From NCBI GenBank assembly GCA_012267415.1, contig JAAXGN010000001.1, positions 186,001-250,000 of the forward strand: 64,000 nt of DNA. Reading direction: 5' to 3'. Shown in pieces: positions 46,831 through 55,832 of this stretch; the first letter of the stretch is position 1, and each line of letters opens with the position of its first letter. Source of the DNA: Candidatus Poribacteria bacterium. Its GTDB lineage: Bacteria > Poribacteria > WGA-4E > WGA-3G. Position numbers and translations under genes: made by a program. A model generated the notes under the pieces. That model had not been told where the DNA came from. It was given only the letters and a program-made list of their open reading frames with translations, and ran no database searches.

Positions 46831-47823
46831 TTAACCTCTACCATTATCCAAACGCTCAACGAATTCCTCAAGATTATGTGCTGTTAATGCAGCGTCGTGT
46901 AACTCGGTAAGACGCGTTACATTAATGATGCTATCCAATGTAGGTTGTAAGATGCGGACAGTATTGGAATCAAAACGATGCTCAAGTAATTTCAAGAGAT
47001 ATTTGAGTGCAATTTGCCTAGCTCCTAATTCAGTACCTTGTTGTAGACCTTGTTGATAACGTTCTTCTCCAGTTGTTTGTAAAAGGTGTTGGTAAACCGA
47101 TGATTCTTGCATAATTTCCTCCGATAAAAAACCATCAAGTGCTTGATGAGGGTGAATTAGTCCACTCAGAACCCATTGCGATACAAGCACGTTATTCCTT
47201 ATATCTGCTGGAAGCGAAAGTGCTTTTGTCTGATTATTACATTGAATTGCCCACTGACTACCTGTATATTCTTCAGGTGGTTGCATTAAAGGTGTAAAAG
47301 GCAGAAACCCAATGTTCTCCGTATCAAACACAGATTGTCCATCAAGTTGAATAAGTCGGATAACCTTATATTCAACTATGAATCGGTGGTTCTGAATGTC
47401 TTGTTTATATCCTCCTGGATCGTTGCTTCCAGCATTTGGTCTGAGATAGATTACGTGGGAAAATACAGGTAATCCATACTTTTCGTAGCACCTGCCAAGA
47501 TAACCGACATTGCGGCGCGTCATAGCTACGGCACTATCGTCAACTTGAAACTCTATATGAATAAAAACTAGTTGATCATCAAGTAATACTTTTATAAGAC
47601 TATCTGTCCGACGGACTTCAACATTCGGGAATTCCCCATCAACAAATTCAAGAAATGTAAAATCCGTTCTTTCTAAGACTTTGCGTAGTATATCTTCTGG
47701 ATATGATTTTAGAGTACTCTTTGTAACGATATCATATCTGTCGTGCGGCAAAGATGCGTAATCAGAATCAGATTGCTCTCTGAATAGTAGAATTTTATAG
47801 TTGGGTTTATAAATGACTGACAA
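46831..47823 (-). CDS. Rpn-family PDDEXK nuclease/transposase-like protein
   Basis: 330 aa. The PDDEXK core is visible as RRTDSLIKVLL (Asp74) and FIHIEFQ (Glu91, Gln93). Such Rpn/PD-(D/E)XK proteins promote recombination-like events, and in many genomes they occur in multiple copies. The C-terminal ~60 residues form a helical module also found as free small ORFs at 3304 and 3560. The start is uncertain: TTG 47823 lies ~14 nt after AGGAG and no ATG is near. Confidence 0.82.
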   Translation of the reverse strand: MSVIYKPNYKILLFREQSDSDYASLPHDRYDIVTKSTLKSYPEDILRKVLERTDFTFLEFVDGEFPNVEVRRTDSLIKVLLDDQLVFIHIEFQVDDSAVAMTRRNVGYLGRCYEKYGLPVFSHVIYLRPNAGSNDPGGYKQDIQNHRFIVEYKVIRLIQLDGQSVFDTENIGFLPFTPLMQPPEEYTGSQWAIQCNNQTKALSLPADIRNNVLVSQWVLSGLIHPHQALDGFLSEEIMQESSVYQHLLQTTGEERYQQGLQQGTELGARQIALKYLLKLLEHRFDSNTVRILQPTLDSIINVTRLTELHDAALTAHNLEEFVERLDNGRG

Positions 47824-47852
47824 TGTTCTTTTCTATTCTCCTATCATTCTGA

Positions 47853-48809
47853 TCAGTTCCCGGGATATGCGCGGTTCTCTATTTCAGCGATGAACTTTTC
47901 TGATGCAATTGCTGCTGCTGCACCTGCACCTGCAGCCGTAATTGCTTGACGAAAAACGTGGTCATGTACGTCACCTGCTGCGAAAACACCATCAATGTTT
48001 GTCCGTTGCATATCGTCCACAATGATATATCTTTGATCGTCCATATTAATCACATCCGTAAAGAGTTCCGTATTCGGAATATGTCCTATAAAGATAAACA
48101 CACCGTCAATTGGGAATAGTTCAGTGTTCCCTGTTTTGACGTTCTTGAGTTTAGCACCCGTTACCTTATCTGCATCTCCACAAATTTCTTCAACGATTGT
48201 ATCCCATATAAACTTTATTTTATCGTTTTTGAAAGCGCGTTCCTGCATTATCTGGCTTGCTCGGAGTTGATCGCGTCGGTGAACAATGAATACCTCAGAT
48301 GCATATTTCGTTAGAAAGATTCCCTCTTCAAGCGCGGCATCACCCCCACCAACGACGATAAGCCGTTGATCTTGAAAGAAAAAGCCATCACAGGTGGCAC
48401 AGTAAGAGACTCCGCGTCCACCATAACCCTCTTCGCCCGGTATGTTGAGTGTTCGCGGTGAAGCACCTGTGCAGATTATCACAGATTTAGCGTGATATTC
48501 TTTGCCATAGGTTTTCACGACGAAAGGATGTTTTTTAAAATCAACTTCAGTTACTGTATCAAATTTTACCTCAGTGCCAAACCGTTCCGCTTGTTCCTGC
48601 ATGCCTTGGATAAAGACAGATGCCTCATGCCCAAAAAAACCTGGATAATTCTCAAGGTCAAGCGTTAAGGAGAGTTGTCCACCAAGTGCGTCCCCTGTAA
48701 TAAGCACAGGTTCCAGCATAGCACGAGATGTATAGACTCCGGCAGCAAATCCAGCAGTGCCACCTCCAATTATAACTATGTTTCGTTCTTCAATATTATT
48801 TGTGTTCAT
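47853..48809 (-). CDS. trxB: Thioredoxin-disulfide reductase
   Basis: 318 aa. FAD-binding GGGTAGFAAG at the N-terminus, redox-active CATC (Cys137/Cys140) in VSYCATCDGFF, and the NADPH-binding region with VVGGGDAALEEG. The C-terminal FAD-contact motif is GVFAAGDVHDHVFRQA. It reduces thioredoxin with NADPH in the cytoplasm. A family C repeat ends 12 bp upstream of the ATG, leaving GGGAAAAT as the only ribosome-site candidate. Confidence 0.96.
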   Translation of the reverse strand: MNTNNIEERNIVIIGGGTAGFAAGVYTSRAMLEPVLITGDALGGQLSLTLDLENYPGFFGHEASVFIQGMQEQAERFGTEVKFDTVTEVDFKKHPFVVKTYGKEYHAKSVIICTGASPRTLNIPGEEGYGGRGVSYCATCDGFFFQDQRLIVVGGGDAALEEGIFLTKYASEVFIVHRRDQLRASQIMQERAFKNDKIKFIWDTIVEEICGDADKVTGAKLKNVKTGNTELFPIDGVFIFIGHIPNTELFTDVINMDDQRYIIVDDMQRTNIDGVFAAGDVHDHVFRQAITAAGAGAAAAIASEKFIAEIENRAYPGN

Positions 48810-48820
48810 ATTTTCCCAAG

Positions 48821-48966
48821 CACAATCTAAATGAAGATTAATTTTTTAATTCGGTAATGTTGGAACGTGCGATGAATCGCACTACTACGAACCTGATCGT
48901 TTGTAGTAGGGCAATTTATTGCCCGTTTATTACCGAAATATTTCATTAATCTTCATACAGATTGTG
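48821..48966. repeat. Family C cloverleaf-like repeat, copy 2
   Basis: 146 bp, nearly identical to the copy at 38979 (a few differences near the right arm). Terminal CACAATCT/AGATTGTG, inner stem TTCGGTAAT/ATTACCGAA and three internal hairpins. It occupies the whole spacer between the stop of the methyltransferase at 48973 and trxB, in the same orientation relative to the downstream gene as copy 1 is to moxR. Confidence 0.8.
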
Positions 48967-48972
48967 TTACAA

Positions 48973-49818
48973 TTATGTAAATCTCGGTATTCCATCAACA
49001 ATGGGATACTGTTGTTTACATGCTATGCAGTGTATATTTTGTTCATTAAAGGTTAATTCACCTTTACATTTAGGACATACGAGGATGTCGTACAATGATT
49101 TGGCATTTAATGTTTTCGCGTGTTGTTTTCGGGTCTTTACTAAAAAAGACTTGATATAAGCAACGAAACTGCGCGGTACTGTACTTTTCAGTGTAAGCAG
49201 TAACCTGTTCCGATTCTGCTTTGCGTTTTTTGATGTTAGAAGTTCTACAATAGTCTCTGGACACTGCAAGTCTAAAAAAGTACCTGGCATCGGTGGTTGA
49301 TCCTCGTCTACTATCTGGTATTCAATTTTCCCATCCCATTCATATTGGACGAGGAAGAGATGATGGTGTAAGATATGAAAACGTCGCCAGTGTGTATCTG
49401 TCTCTGCTAATGTATGGAATAGTAATCCAAATTCTGCGCGTTTATCGTTCCTCTGTAATACCAAACGTCCATCAATTAAATTGACGATCCAGTTGTGATA
49501 TTGCCAACCGTAAATTCGTTCGCCGATCTCTGAAGGTGTTTCAATATAACCGCGTTGTGCTACACGCATCAATTCAGAGATCAGCAGCTCTGGGTCTTCA
49601 ACATGCTCTAAGACGTGTGAACAGATAACATAGTCAAATGCGTTTTCAGCAAAAGGCAGATATTGTCCGTCAGCTTCTACGATAGGACGGTCTACGACTA
49701 ACTTCCCACCCCGTTCTTCGTCATCATCAATGAACTTATCACATAAGACATCCGATCTTGTTTTTGGGTTGTGACCGCTTCCGATCTCTAAAACAAAGTC
49801 GTTGGGACGTATGTTCAT
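48973..49818 (-). CDS. SAM-dependent methyltransferase with Trm112-like zinc ribbon
   Basis: 281 aa. AdoMet motif I is FVLEIGSGHNP near the N-terminus, with the Methyltransf_11-type post-motif YVICSHVLEHVEDPE. The last ~45 residues are a Trm112/zinc-ribbon module (LVCPKCKGEL, IHCIACKQQYP). The substrate is unknown. Its ATG overlaps the stop of the upstream methyltransferase by 4 nt, so they are translationally coupled. Confidence 0.87.
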   Translation of the reverse strand: MNIRPNDFVLEIGSGHNPKTRSDVLCDKFIDDDEERGGKLVVDRPIVEADGQYLPFAENAFDYVICSHVLEHVEDPELLISELMRVAQRGYIETPSEIGERIYGWQYHNWIVNLIDGRLVLQRNDKRAEFGLLFHTLAETDTHWRRFHILHHHLFLVQYEWDGKIEYQIVDEDQPPMPGTFLDLQCPETIVELLTSKNAKQNRNRLLLTLKSTVPRSFVAYIKSFLVKTRKQHAKTLNAKSLYDILVCPKCKGELTFNEQNIHCIACKQQYPIVDGIPRFT

Positions 49819-50672
49819 TTCTGCACAACCATCGTGATGTAAGGACTGAGATACGGAAACAGGTTTGCTACGATTCTACCTTTTATACCGAAGCCGACAG
49901 CCTTTTTGACGATGCGGAATCCATTCTGTTCAAAGAATTGAGCAAGATCAATCGGATTAGCCAAATATGCACTGTCTGCATCCCCGCCGATAGCATTATC
50001 CTGTAAATCTGGATTGCGATAGATAAAGTTAATAGACTGTTTGGCAGATTTTTTTGAGAAGAATCTTTTTCTTAAATATAGTCTGCAGTTCCGATTAAAC
50101 TGTTGCCATGCTTGCTGTTTTGTTTCTCCCCAAACAGGTCGTCCAGATTTGCCACACATAAGACGCGTCCAATCAAATAGTGATGTCAACGGTGAACAGA
50201 GGTTCGGTCCTGAAAGCACGACTCTACCATCTTGTCGTACAACGCGAACCATCTCCTTCAATGCTGTTTCTGCGTCTGGCAAGTGTTCTATCAACTCATT
50301 TGAACAGATAACATCATAAGATTCGTCTTCAAAAGGCAATTCTAAAACATCACAGACCTGATATCGTAGTTTTGGGGTGTCGTGTAAACGTTCCCATGTC
50401 CGTGCATCTTCAAGAAAAAGCGGTGAAATGTCAGTTCCAACGACGTCAAAGCCTGCTTGATTTAATAATCGAGAGGATATGCCGTTGCCACAGCCGAGGT
50501 CCAAGATTTTAGAATCTTTTGGCGCATAACGGATGACCAAATCCACATAGTGTCGGAGATAGTTTTCATCATGTGCATCTAATAGATTCTTATATGTCTG
50601 TGATGTTTCGTAGAACTTTCGCATTCGCTGACGGAGCTGCAGCGATGTTTCAGGTACTGACGTTTCATGCAT
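49815..50672 (-). CDS. SAM-dependent methyltransferase
   Basis: 285 aa from ATG 50672, which follows GGGAG by 8 nt; the earlier TTG lacks this. Motif I is ILDLGCGNGISS, followed by VVGTDISPLFLEDA and the SNELIEHLPDAETAL block of Methyltransf_11. The substrate is unknown. It forms a coupled pair with the zinc-ribbon methyltransferase, so both may act on the same lipid, glycan or small molecule. Confidence 0.88.
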   Translation of the reverse strand: MHETSVPETSLQLRQRMRKFYETSQTYKNLLDAHDENYLRHYVDLVIRYAPKDSKILDLGCGNGISSRLLNQAGFDVVGTDISPLFLEDARTWERLHDTPKLRYQVCDVLELPFEDESYDVICSNELIEHLPDAETALKEMVRVVRQDGRVVLSGPNLCSPLTSLFDWTRLMCGKSGRPVWGETKQQAWQQFNRNCRLYLRKRFFSKKSAKQSINFIYRNPDLQDNAIGGDADSAYLANPIDLAQFFEQNGFRIVKKAVGFGIKGRIVANLFPYLSPYITMVVQK

Positions 50673-50701
50673 GTTTTCAACTCCCAAGAGACTCTAACAT
50701 A

Positions 50702-50835
50702 TTATAGTAGACTTCAGAATTAATGATACACTCTACAACGGGCGAGGAGACCTCGCCCCTACGAGGGATGATCTTTGTAAATACGTAAATATCTCATTAA
50801 TTATTAATATCTCATTAATTATTGATTTTACTATA
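50702..50835. repeat. Family B palindromic repeat, copy 4
   Basis: Near-complete copy: ATAGTAGACTTCAGAATTAATGAT at the left, core GGGCGAGGAGACCTCGCCCCTACG, right arm TCTCATTAATTATT...TTTACTATA. The right arm contains an 18-bp direct tandem (ATATCTCATTAATTATTA twice). It lies between the methyltransferase gene start and the cupin gene stop. Confidence 0.7.
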
Positions 50836-50895
50836 TATCTGTCTGCTGGATTACAAGGAAAAGCAAAGAACAATTGGAATAGGTCGTTTTCATGG

Positions 50896-51297
50896 CTATG
50901 ATCGCAGCGTGTTCCACGGTGATTCTTCATAGACATCAACGAGTTGATACCCTTCATCCCCTTTGCTGGGACTCAGTGTCACGAACAGTTTTGCGGGTTC
51001 TGAGGAGACGTTAAAAGATGCATGGACAACATCTGCTGCGATGAAAACAGAGTCTCCTGCATTGAGTGTCTGCTTCTTATCTTCAAGCCATTGTTCTACG
51101 CTCCCTTCAATAACGTAGATGACTTCTTCCTGTTCAGGGTGTTTATGAAAATCGTGTCCGTATCCAGGGGAAAGACTGACTTCCATAGCGACTATATCCT
51201 TCCCGCCGGTCGTTTCTGGACGACTCAGCCATCCGATGACACCCCAGTCCAGATGGTCACGTTCCACTTCCTGAGATTGTATGAATTTCCCTTTCAC
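50896..51297 (-). CDS. Cupin-domain protein
   Basis: 133 aa single-domain cupin. Motif 1 is visible as GHDFHKHPEQEEVIYVIEGSVEQWL (His/His/Glu metal ligands), and motif 2 as DSVFIAADVVHASFNV (His). Small cupins act as sugar isomerases, dioxygenases or ligand binders, and the present sequence does not tell which. Ribosome site AAGGAG lies close to the start on the minus strand. Upstream lies the terminator of the LamG run. Confidence 0.85.
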   Translation of the reverse strand: MKGKFIQSQEVERDHLDWGVIGWLSRPETTGGKDIVAMEVSLSPGYGHDFHKHPEQEEVIYVIEGSVEQWLEDKKQTLNAGDSVFIAADVVHASFNVSSEPAKLFVTLSPSKGDEGYQLVDVYEESPWNTLRS

Positions 51298-51334
51298 TTT
51301 ATGCTATCCACTCCTTATCATGATAGTTTAAATA

Positions 51335-51366
51335 TTGCAGGTGAGCGTGTTATTACTCACCTGCAA
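51335..51366. terminator. Hairpin terminator-like element after the LamG gene run
   Basis: TTGCAGGTGAG and CTCACCTGCAA form a perfect 11-bp stem with a 10-nt loop, 28 nt past the stop at 51394 on the minus strand. The following sequence is AT-rich (AATATTTAAAC) but not a pure T-run. Confidence 0.55.
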
Positions 51367-51393
51367 GAAGAAGTACGTTGCAAATGTAAGTCG

Positions 51394-52167
51394 TTATTTA
51401 CTTGACTTTATTGTACCCCATGTGGTTGATAATTTCTGACGTGGATCAACAGCTGTTCCAGGTTGGTATCCGGTTTCCATTTCAGCAAGAATTTCGTCTT
51501 CACTGAGTGCGCGGTTCCAGATACGCACTTCGTCAATTAGACCGAGGAAACGACGGTTTGCGCCTTCTCCAGTAGTGCCGACATAGACAACAGAAGTATC
51601 AGCAGCACCGGGTAATGCATTCTTATCACCAAATTCACCGACAGGTTCACCGTTTAACCAGTATCTATGTATGCCACTATCAACCTGACCGACAACGTGT
51701 TGCCATTCGTTGAGAGCGATTTTTCCTGTGCATACACTACCACTTCCACCTGCACTAAGGTGCAAGCATTCACTTGGTGATTCAGTGTAGAAACTGTAAG
51801 AACGGGGGTTATTTCCTTTTGCGAGGATACCTTGCCAACGTTGGTTGTTAGGTCCCATGTGCCGTTCTGCATTTATCCATGCCATTACAGTTACACTTTC
51901 TGTTACTGTCAGGATGTCGTCGTGTGGAACTTCGATCCAATCACTTTCGCCATTAAATTTTAGTGCGTTTCCGAACTTACCATCTACCAACTCAGGTGCA
52001 CCAATAATATTCCCATCATTACCATAGAGTGAATGGTCAATGGTCATATCTCCATCTAACTCATCAAATGAGAAATAGAGGATAAGCGACCCGTCAGCTG
52101 ACACCTCTGCGTTAGCGAATGGTGCAATAAACAACGTTAGGATCAACACTACAAAAATAGACCTCAT
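51394..52167 (-). CDS. Secreted LamG-domain protein, tandem paralogue 1
   Basis: 257 aa. Signal peptide (LILTLFIAPFANA) then one LamG jelly roll (ILYFSFDELDGDMTIDHS, GKFGNALKFNGESDWIEVPH, FLGLIDEVRIWNRALSEDEI). The C-terminus QKLSTTWGTIKSSK is the shared TTWG tail. GGAGG sits 9 nt before the ATG. It is the 3'-most of four tandem copies. Confidence 0.87.
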   Translation of the reverse strand: MRSIFVVLILTLFIAPFANAEVSADGSLILYFSFDELDGDMTIDHSLYGNDGNIIGAPELVDGKFGNALKFNGESDWIEVPHDDILTVTESVTVMAWINAERHMGPNNQRWQGILAKGNNPRSYSFYTESPSECLHLSAGGSGSVCTGKIALNEWQHVVGQVDSGIHRYWLNGEPVGEFGDKNALPGAADTSVVYVGTTGEGANRRFLGLIDEVRIWNRALSEDEILAEMETGYQPGTAVDPRQKLSTTWGTIKSSK

Positions 52168-52270
52168 AATTTATTTTCCTCCAATCATATCATCTTTGTC
52201 CTCCAACTATACCGTCTTCGGTCAAAGTGATACTATTGATAGCGATAGATATAAACCTACCGATTTAGAA

Positions 52271-53056
52271 CTATCGTTTTTTAGTTTTTATAATACCCCA
52301 CGTTGTTGCTAATTTTTGACGTGGGTCAACAGGAAAGAGTTCAAAATGCCCCTTTTCCATCTGATCAACAATTTCATTTTCTGAGAGTGCCCGGTTCCAA
52401 ATTCTGACTTCGTCAATTAGACCGAGGAATTCACGGTTTCCTTCATGTGTTTTTCCCACCAAAACATCTGAACTATCCCCGTTACCAGGGGGTGGGTTCT
52501 TTCCAGCGAATTCACCAACATTTTCACCATTTAGCCAATACCGGTGAGTTCCATTATCTACCTGCGCAGCGACATGTTGCCACTCATTCAATGCAATTTT
52601 CCCGGTACAGACGCTTCCGCTTCCCCCAACGCTGAGGTGCAGACATTCGCTTGGCGATTCAGTGTAGAAACTATAAGAACGGGGATTATTACCTTTCGCT
52701 ACAATCCCTTGCCAACGTTGGTTGTTAGGTCCCATATGTCTCTCTGTATTAATCCAAGCCATGACGGTTACATCTTTATTAACAGTGAGGATGTCGTCAT
52801 GTGGTACTACAACCCAGTCGGTTGAGCCGTTAAGTTTGAGTGCCTTACCAAATTTACCATTAGCAAGTTCGGCGTCACCAACTAATTCTCCATTGTTTCC
52901 ATACTTTGAATGGTCAATCGCTTCATCTCCATCAAGTGAATCAAACGAGAAATAGAGGATCATTGACTCCTCTGGTTCAGTTAACGCATGCGCGAAAGAT
53001 GCTACAAACGTTATGAACAATGACGTTAGGATGAACACTACAAGAATAAACCTCAT
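52271..53056 (-). CDS. Secreted LamG-domain protein, tandem paralogue 2
   Basis: 261 aa with signal peptide (VVFILTSLFITFVASFAHA) and LamG fold (ILYFSFDSLDGDEAIDHS, FLGLIDEVRIWNRALSENEI), ending QKLATTWGIIKTKKR. It is closest to paralogue 3, with which it also shares the intergenic sequence. GGAGG lies 9 nt before the ATG. Confidence 0.87.
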   Translation of the reverse strand: MRFILVVFILTSLFITFVASFAHALTEPEESMILYFSFDSLDGDEAIDHSKYGNNGELVGDAELANGKFGKALKLNGSTDWVVVPHDDILTVNKDVTVMAWINTERHMGPNNQRWQGIVAKGNNPRSYSFYTESPSECLHLSVGGSGSVCTGKIALNEWQHVAAQVDNGTHRYWLNGENVGEFAGKNPPPGNGDSSDVLVGKTHEGNREFLGLIDEVRIWNRALSENEIVDQMEKGHFELFPVDPRQKLATTWGIIKTKKR

Positions 53057-53135
53057 AATTTATTTTCCTCCAATCATACCATCTTTGTCATACCAACAAT
53101 GGAAGGCCAAAGTGATACTATTGATTATTGATAAT

Positions 53136-53167
53136 GATAGTTCTAAATCTACCGATTCAGAACTATC
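53136..53167. other. Hairpin spanning the stop codon of LamG paralogue 3
   Basis: GATAGTTCT (53136-53144) and AGAACTATC (53159-53167) pair perfectly. On the minus strand the first arm includes the TAG stop of the gene ending at 53163. A degenerate copy is at the end of paralogue 2. It could affect termination or mRNA stability; no T-run follows. Confidence 0.35.
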
Positions 53168-53951
53168 GTTTTTTAGTTTTTATAGTACCCCACGTGGTTG
53201 TTAGTTTTTGACGTGGGTCAACAGAAAAGAGTTCAAAATGCCCCTTATCCATTTGATCAGCAATTTCATCTTCTGAGAGTGCACGGTTCCAGATGCGAAC
53301 TTCATCAATCATACCCAGTAACCTTCTGCCTGCTCCTTCCGCTGTCGTTCCTATGAATACATTAGATGTATCCGCTGCACCAGGAAGATTCGTTTTACCT
53401 CCACTCTCACTAACACTTTCACCATTAATAAAATATCGGTGTACACCATCCTCTTGGTGTGCAGCAACATGAACCCACTCGTTTAAAGGGATTGGCGTGT
53501 TACATGTACTTCCTGTGAAACCTCCTGAGGGACCAACGGAGAAGTGTAAACACTGAGTTGGTAAATGTGTATAGAAACTGTAAGAACGTTGACTATTTCC
53601 TTTTGCAACGATTCCTTGCCAATTCACACCACCAGGACCGGAATGTCTTTCAACATTTATCCAAGCCATGACGGTGACATCCTTGTCAACTGTTAGTGAT
53701 TCATGATGTGGAATTTCAACCCAATCGGATTCTCCATCAAATTGCAGTGCTTTACCGTATTTTCCCTGAACATGATCCGGATCTCCCATCAAATCACCCG
53801 TGTTTCCATACTTTGAATGGTCAATCGTTTGATCTCCATCAAGAGAATCAAAAGAGACATAAAGGATCATAGATTCTTCTGGTTCATTTAACGCATGTGC
53901 AAAAGATGCTACAAACGTTAGAACTATCGTTATAACTATTATGTGTTTCAT
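53163..53951 (-). CDS. Secreted LamG-domain protein, tandem paralogue 3
   Basis: 262 aa. Signal peptide (IIVITIVLTFVASFAHA), LamG domain with a small disulfide-like insertion (FTGSTCNTPI), ending QKLTTTWGTIKTKKR. Ribosome site GGAGG 4-5 nt before the ATG. A stop-spanning hairpin follows. Confidence 0.87.
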   Translation of the reverse strand: MKHIIVITIVLTFVASFAHALNEPEESMILYVSFDSLDGDQTIDHSKYGNTGDLMGDPDHVQGKYGKALQFDGESDWVEIPHHESLTVDKDVTVMAWINVERHSGPGGVNWQGIVAKGNSQRSYSFYTHLPTQCLHFSVGPSGGFTGSTCNTPIPLNEWVHVAAHQEDGVHRYFINGESVSESGGKTNLPGAADTSNVFIGTTAEGAGRRLLGMIDEVRIWNRALSEDEIADQMDKGHFELFSVDPRQKLTTTWGTIKTKKR

Positions 53952-54050
53952 TTTTCCTCCATTGGTATTAATTACTTTGTATGTTTATATCAATCAGCTT
54001 CATTAAAATGCAAGAATCTATGTCATGACGAATGCGTATCCTCGTCAGTA

Positions 54051-54836
54051 TTATCTGAATTTAGACTTTAGACTACCCCATGTAGTAGATAATTTCTGTT
54101 CAGGATCAACAGCAAAAATCTCAAAATGTCCTTTATTCATCTGTTCATTAACCTCTTCTTCCGAGAGTGCTCTGTTCCAGATACGGACTTCATCTATCAT
54201 GCCGAGGAACCATCGGATATTCCCGCCACCTGCCGTGCCTATGACAACTGGATTGGTATCCTCTAACCCAGGCGGGTTCGGTTTGTTGCCGATTTCCCCA
54301 ACCTTCTGTCCGTTTATCCAATAACGGTGTGTGCCATCATTAAACTGTGCAGCAACATGTTGCCATGTGTTTAGCGCAACTACACCATTGCAAACACTGC
54401 CGCCACCATTCGGAGGCCCTACGCTTAGATGTAGACACTTACTGTTTGCCTCAGTCCAGAGACTATAGGAACGTGGATTGTTTCCCTTTGCCATGATACC
54501 TTGCCATCGACCATTATCAGGTCCTTCATGCCTAACCGTATGAATCCAAGCCATGATGGTGAAATCCTGATCCACCGTGAGGGATTCATGGTGAGGTATC
54601 TCCACATAGGTATCCTGACCGTTGAATTTGAGAGCTTTGCCAAATTTACCAGCAACGTGTTCTGGGTCTCCCTTCAATTCACCATGATTTTCATATTTTG
54701 AATGGTCGTTCATCTGTTCTCCATCGACCGTATCAAAAGACATGTAAAGGATGAGTGAATCCTCTGGTTCATTTGCTGCAAATGCGAGAGGCATTGCAAA
54801 AATGATAAGTGCAAACATTATAAGAAAGTGTTTCAT
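54051..54836 (-). CDS. Secreted LamG-domain protein, tandem paralogue 4
   Basis: 261 aa. Signal peptide (FLIMFALIIFAMPLAFAA), LamG domain (ILYMSFDTVDGEQMNDHS, FLGMIDEVRIWNRALSEEEV), ending QKLSTTWGSLKSKFR. It is the 5'-most of the four on the minus strand. A family A element lies between it and the ASPIC/UnbV gene, so the run may be transcribed separately. Confidence 0.87.
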   Translation of the reverse strand: MKHFLIMFALIIFAMPLAFAANEPEDSLILYMSFDTVDGEQMNDHSKYENHGELKGDPEHVAGKFGKALKFNGQDTYVEIPHHESLTVDQDFTIMAWIHTVRHEGPDNGRWQGIMAKGNNPRSYSLWTEANSKCLHLSVGPPNGGGSVCNGVVALNTWQHVAAQFNDGTHRYWINGQKVGEIGNKPNPPGLEDTNPVVIGTAGGGNIRWFLGMIDEVRIWNRALSEEEVNEQMNKGHFEIFAVDPEQKLSTTWGSLKSKFR

Positions 54837-54857
54837 ATTTTCACCTTACTAACCTAC

Positions 54858-54984
54858 TGCTTAGTCAAGTGTTATTTGATGGCATTAAAAAGTCGGGAAT
54901 CGGAGTTCCCTCCTACAATCAATACAAAAGGTTCTGTAGGAGCGATCTCCGAATCGCGACCTACAATAGTATGTTGACTAAGCA
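54858..54984. repeat. Family A MITE-like element, copy 3
   Basis: 127 bp with perfect 11-bp terminal inverted repeats (TGCTTAGTCAA / TTGACTAAGCA) flanked by the direct repeat CTAC, and the same inner inverted repeat as copy 1. It lies 19 bp before the UnbV stop. Confidence 0.75.
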
Positions 54985-55002
54985 CTACCATTATTGAATG
55001 TG

Positions 55003-55797
55003 TTATTTTGAATTCAATTCGTCTATTGTAACGATCTTTTCACCTTCAACCGCTAATAATCTCTGATTCACAGAAACATTTACTGATTTGTCTATTTGAC
55101 CTGATGTCCACTGGATCTCAATGAGATCGATCTGTTCTGCTTTTCCAACACCAAAATGAACACGTAGATCGTGGAATGAGAGATAACTCCCTCCACTCTG
55201 AACTTCGCGAAATTGCAAGAGATTGCCGGTAACAACCTTTATTTTTGTGCCAATACCTGAACGGTTACTCTTTTTTCCGACGACCTGTATCTGTATCCAA
55301 TTATTTCTATTTCCAACAACGTTCTCTAACAGATCTGGACGTTGATTGCAATTGGTAACAAGGATATCCAGGTCTCCATCATTATCATAGTCACCGAAAG
55401 CAGCCCCACGACTAACCTTCTTCAAACTTAACCCATCTGCATCCGAGATTACATTTGCATAAGTTCCATCACCTAAATTCCGAAACAGGAGGTTTCTTTG
55501 GGGATAACTGACATGCTTTTCGAGCATCGCTATGTTATCCATCAGATGTCCATTTGCAACAAAGATGTCTTGGTAACCGTCATTGTCATAATCAAAAAAC
55601 TTGATACCCCAACCGAGATATCCGTGTGTCACCTCTGCTATTCCTGATGCAATCGTATTGTCAACAAAAAAATCCTTATCGTGATTTTGGTAAACCGTGT
55701 TCGTTTCGGTCTGGTAGTTGCTGACAGTTAGGTCAAGTTGTGCGTCGTTATTATAGTCACCGAAATCGGTTCCCATACCTGCTTCTTCTTTTCCCAT
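55003..55797 (-). CDS. ASPIC/UnbV domain protein, C-terminal part after a frameshift
   Basis: Downstream half of a protein split by a frameshift at a run of nine A residues. This frame contains FG-GAP/VCBS repeats (DFGDYNNDAQLDLTVSN, DYDNDGYQDIFVANGH, DYDNDGDLDILVTN) and the ASPIC/UnbV domain (GIGTKIKVVTG, VHFGVGKAEQIDLIEIQW). In the continuous frame it would start about 20 residues further upstream, joined to the gene at 55833. Proteins of this family are secreted, calcium-binding repeat proteins in envelope or polysaccharide-associated systems. Confidence 0.75.
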   Translation of the reverse strand: MGKEEAGMGTDFGDYNNDAQLDLTVSNYQTETNTVYQNHDKDFFVDNTIASGIAEVTHGYLGWGIKFFDYDNDGYQDIFVANGHLMDNIAMLEKHVSYPQRNLLFRNLGDGTYANVISDADGLSLKKVSRGAAFGDYDNDGDLDILVTNCNQRPDLLENVVGNRNNWIQIQVVGKKSNRSGIGTKIKVVTGNLLQFREVQSGGSYLSFHDLRVHFGVGKAEQIDLIEIQWTSGQIDKSVNVSVNQRLLAVEGEKIVTIDELNSK

Positions 55798-55832
55798 ATC
55801 ATTATAGCAAACTCCCGAAATTAATGCAATCT

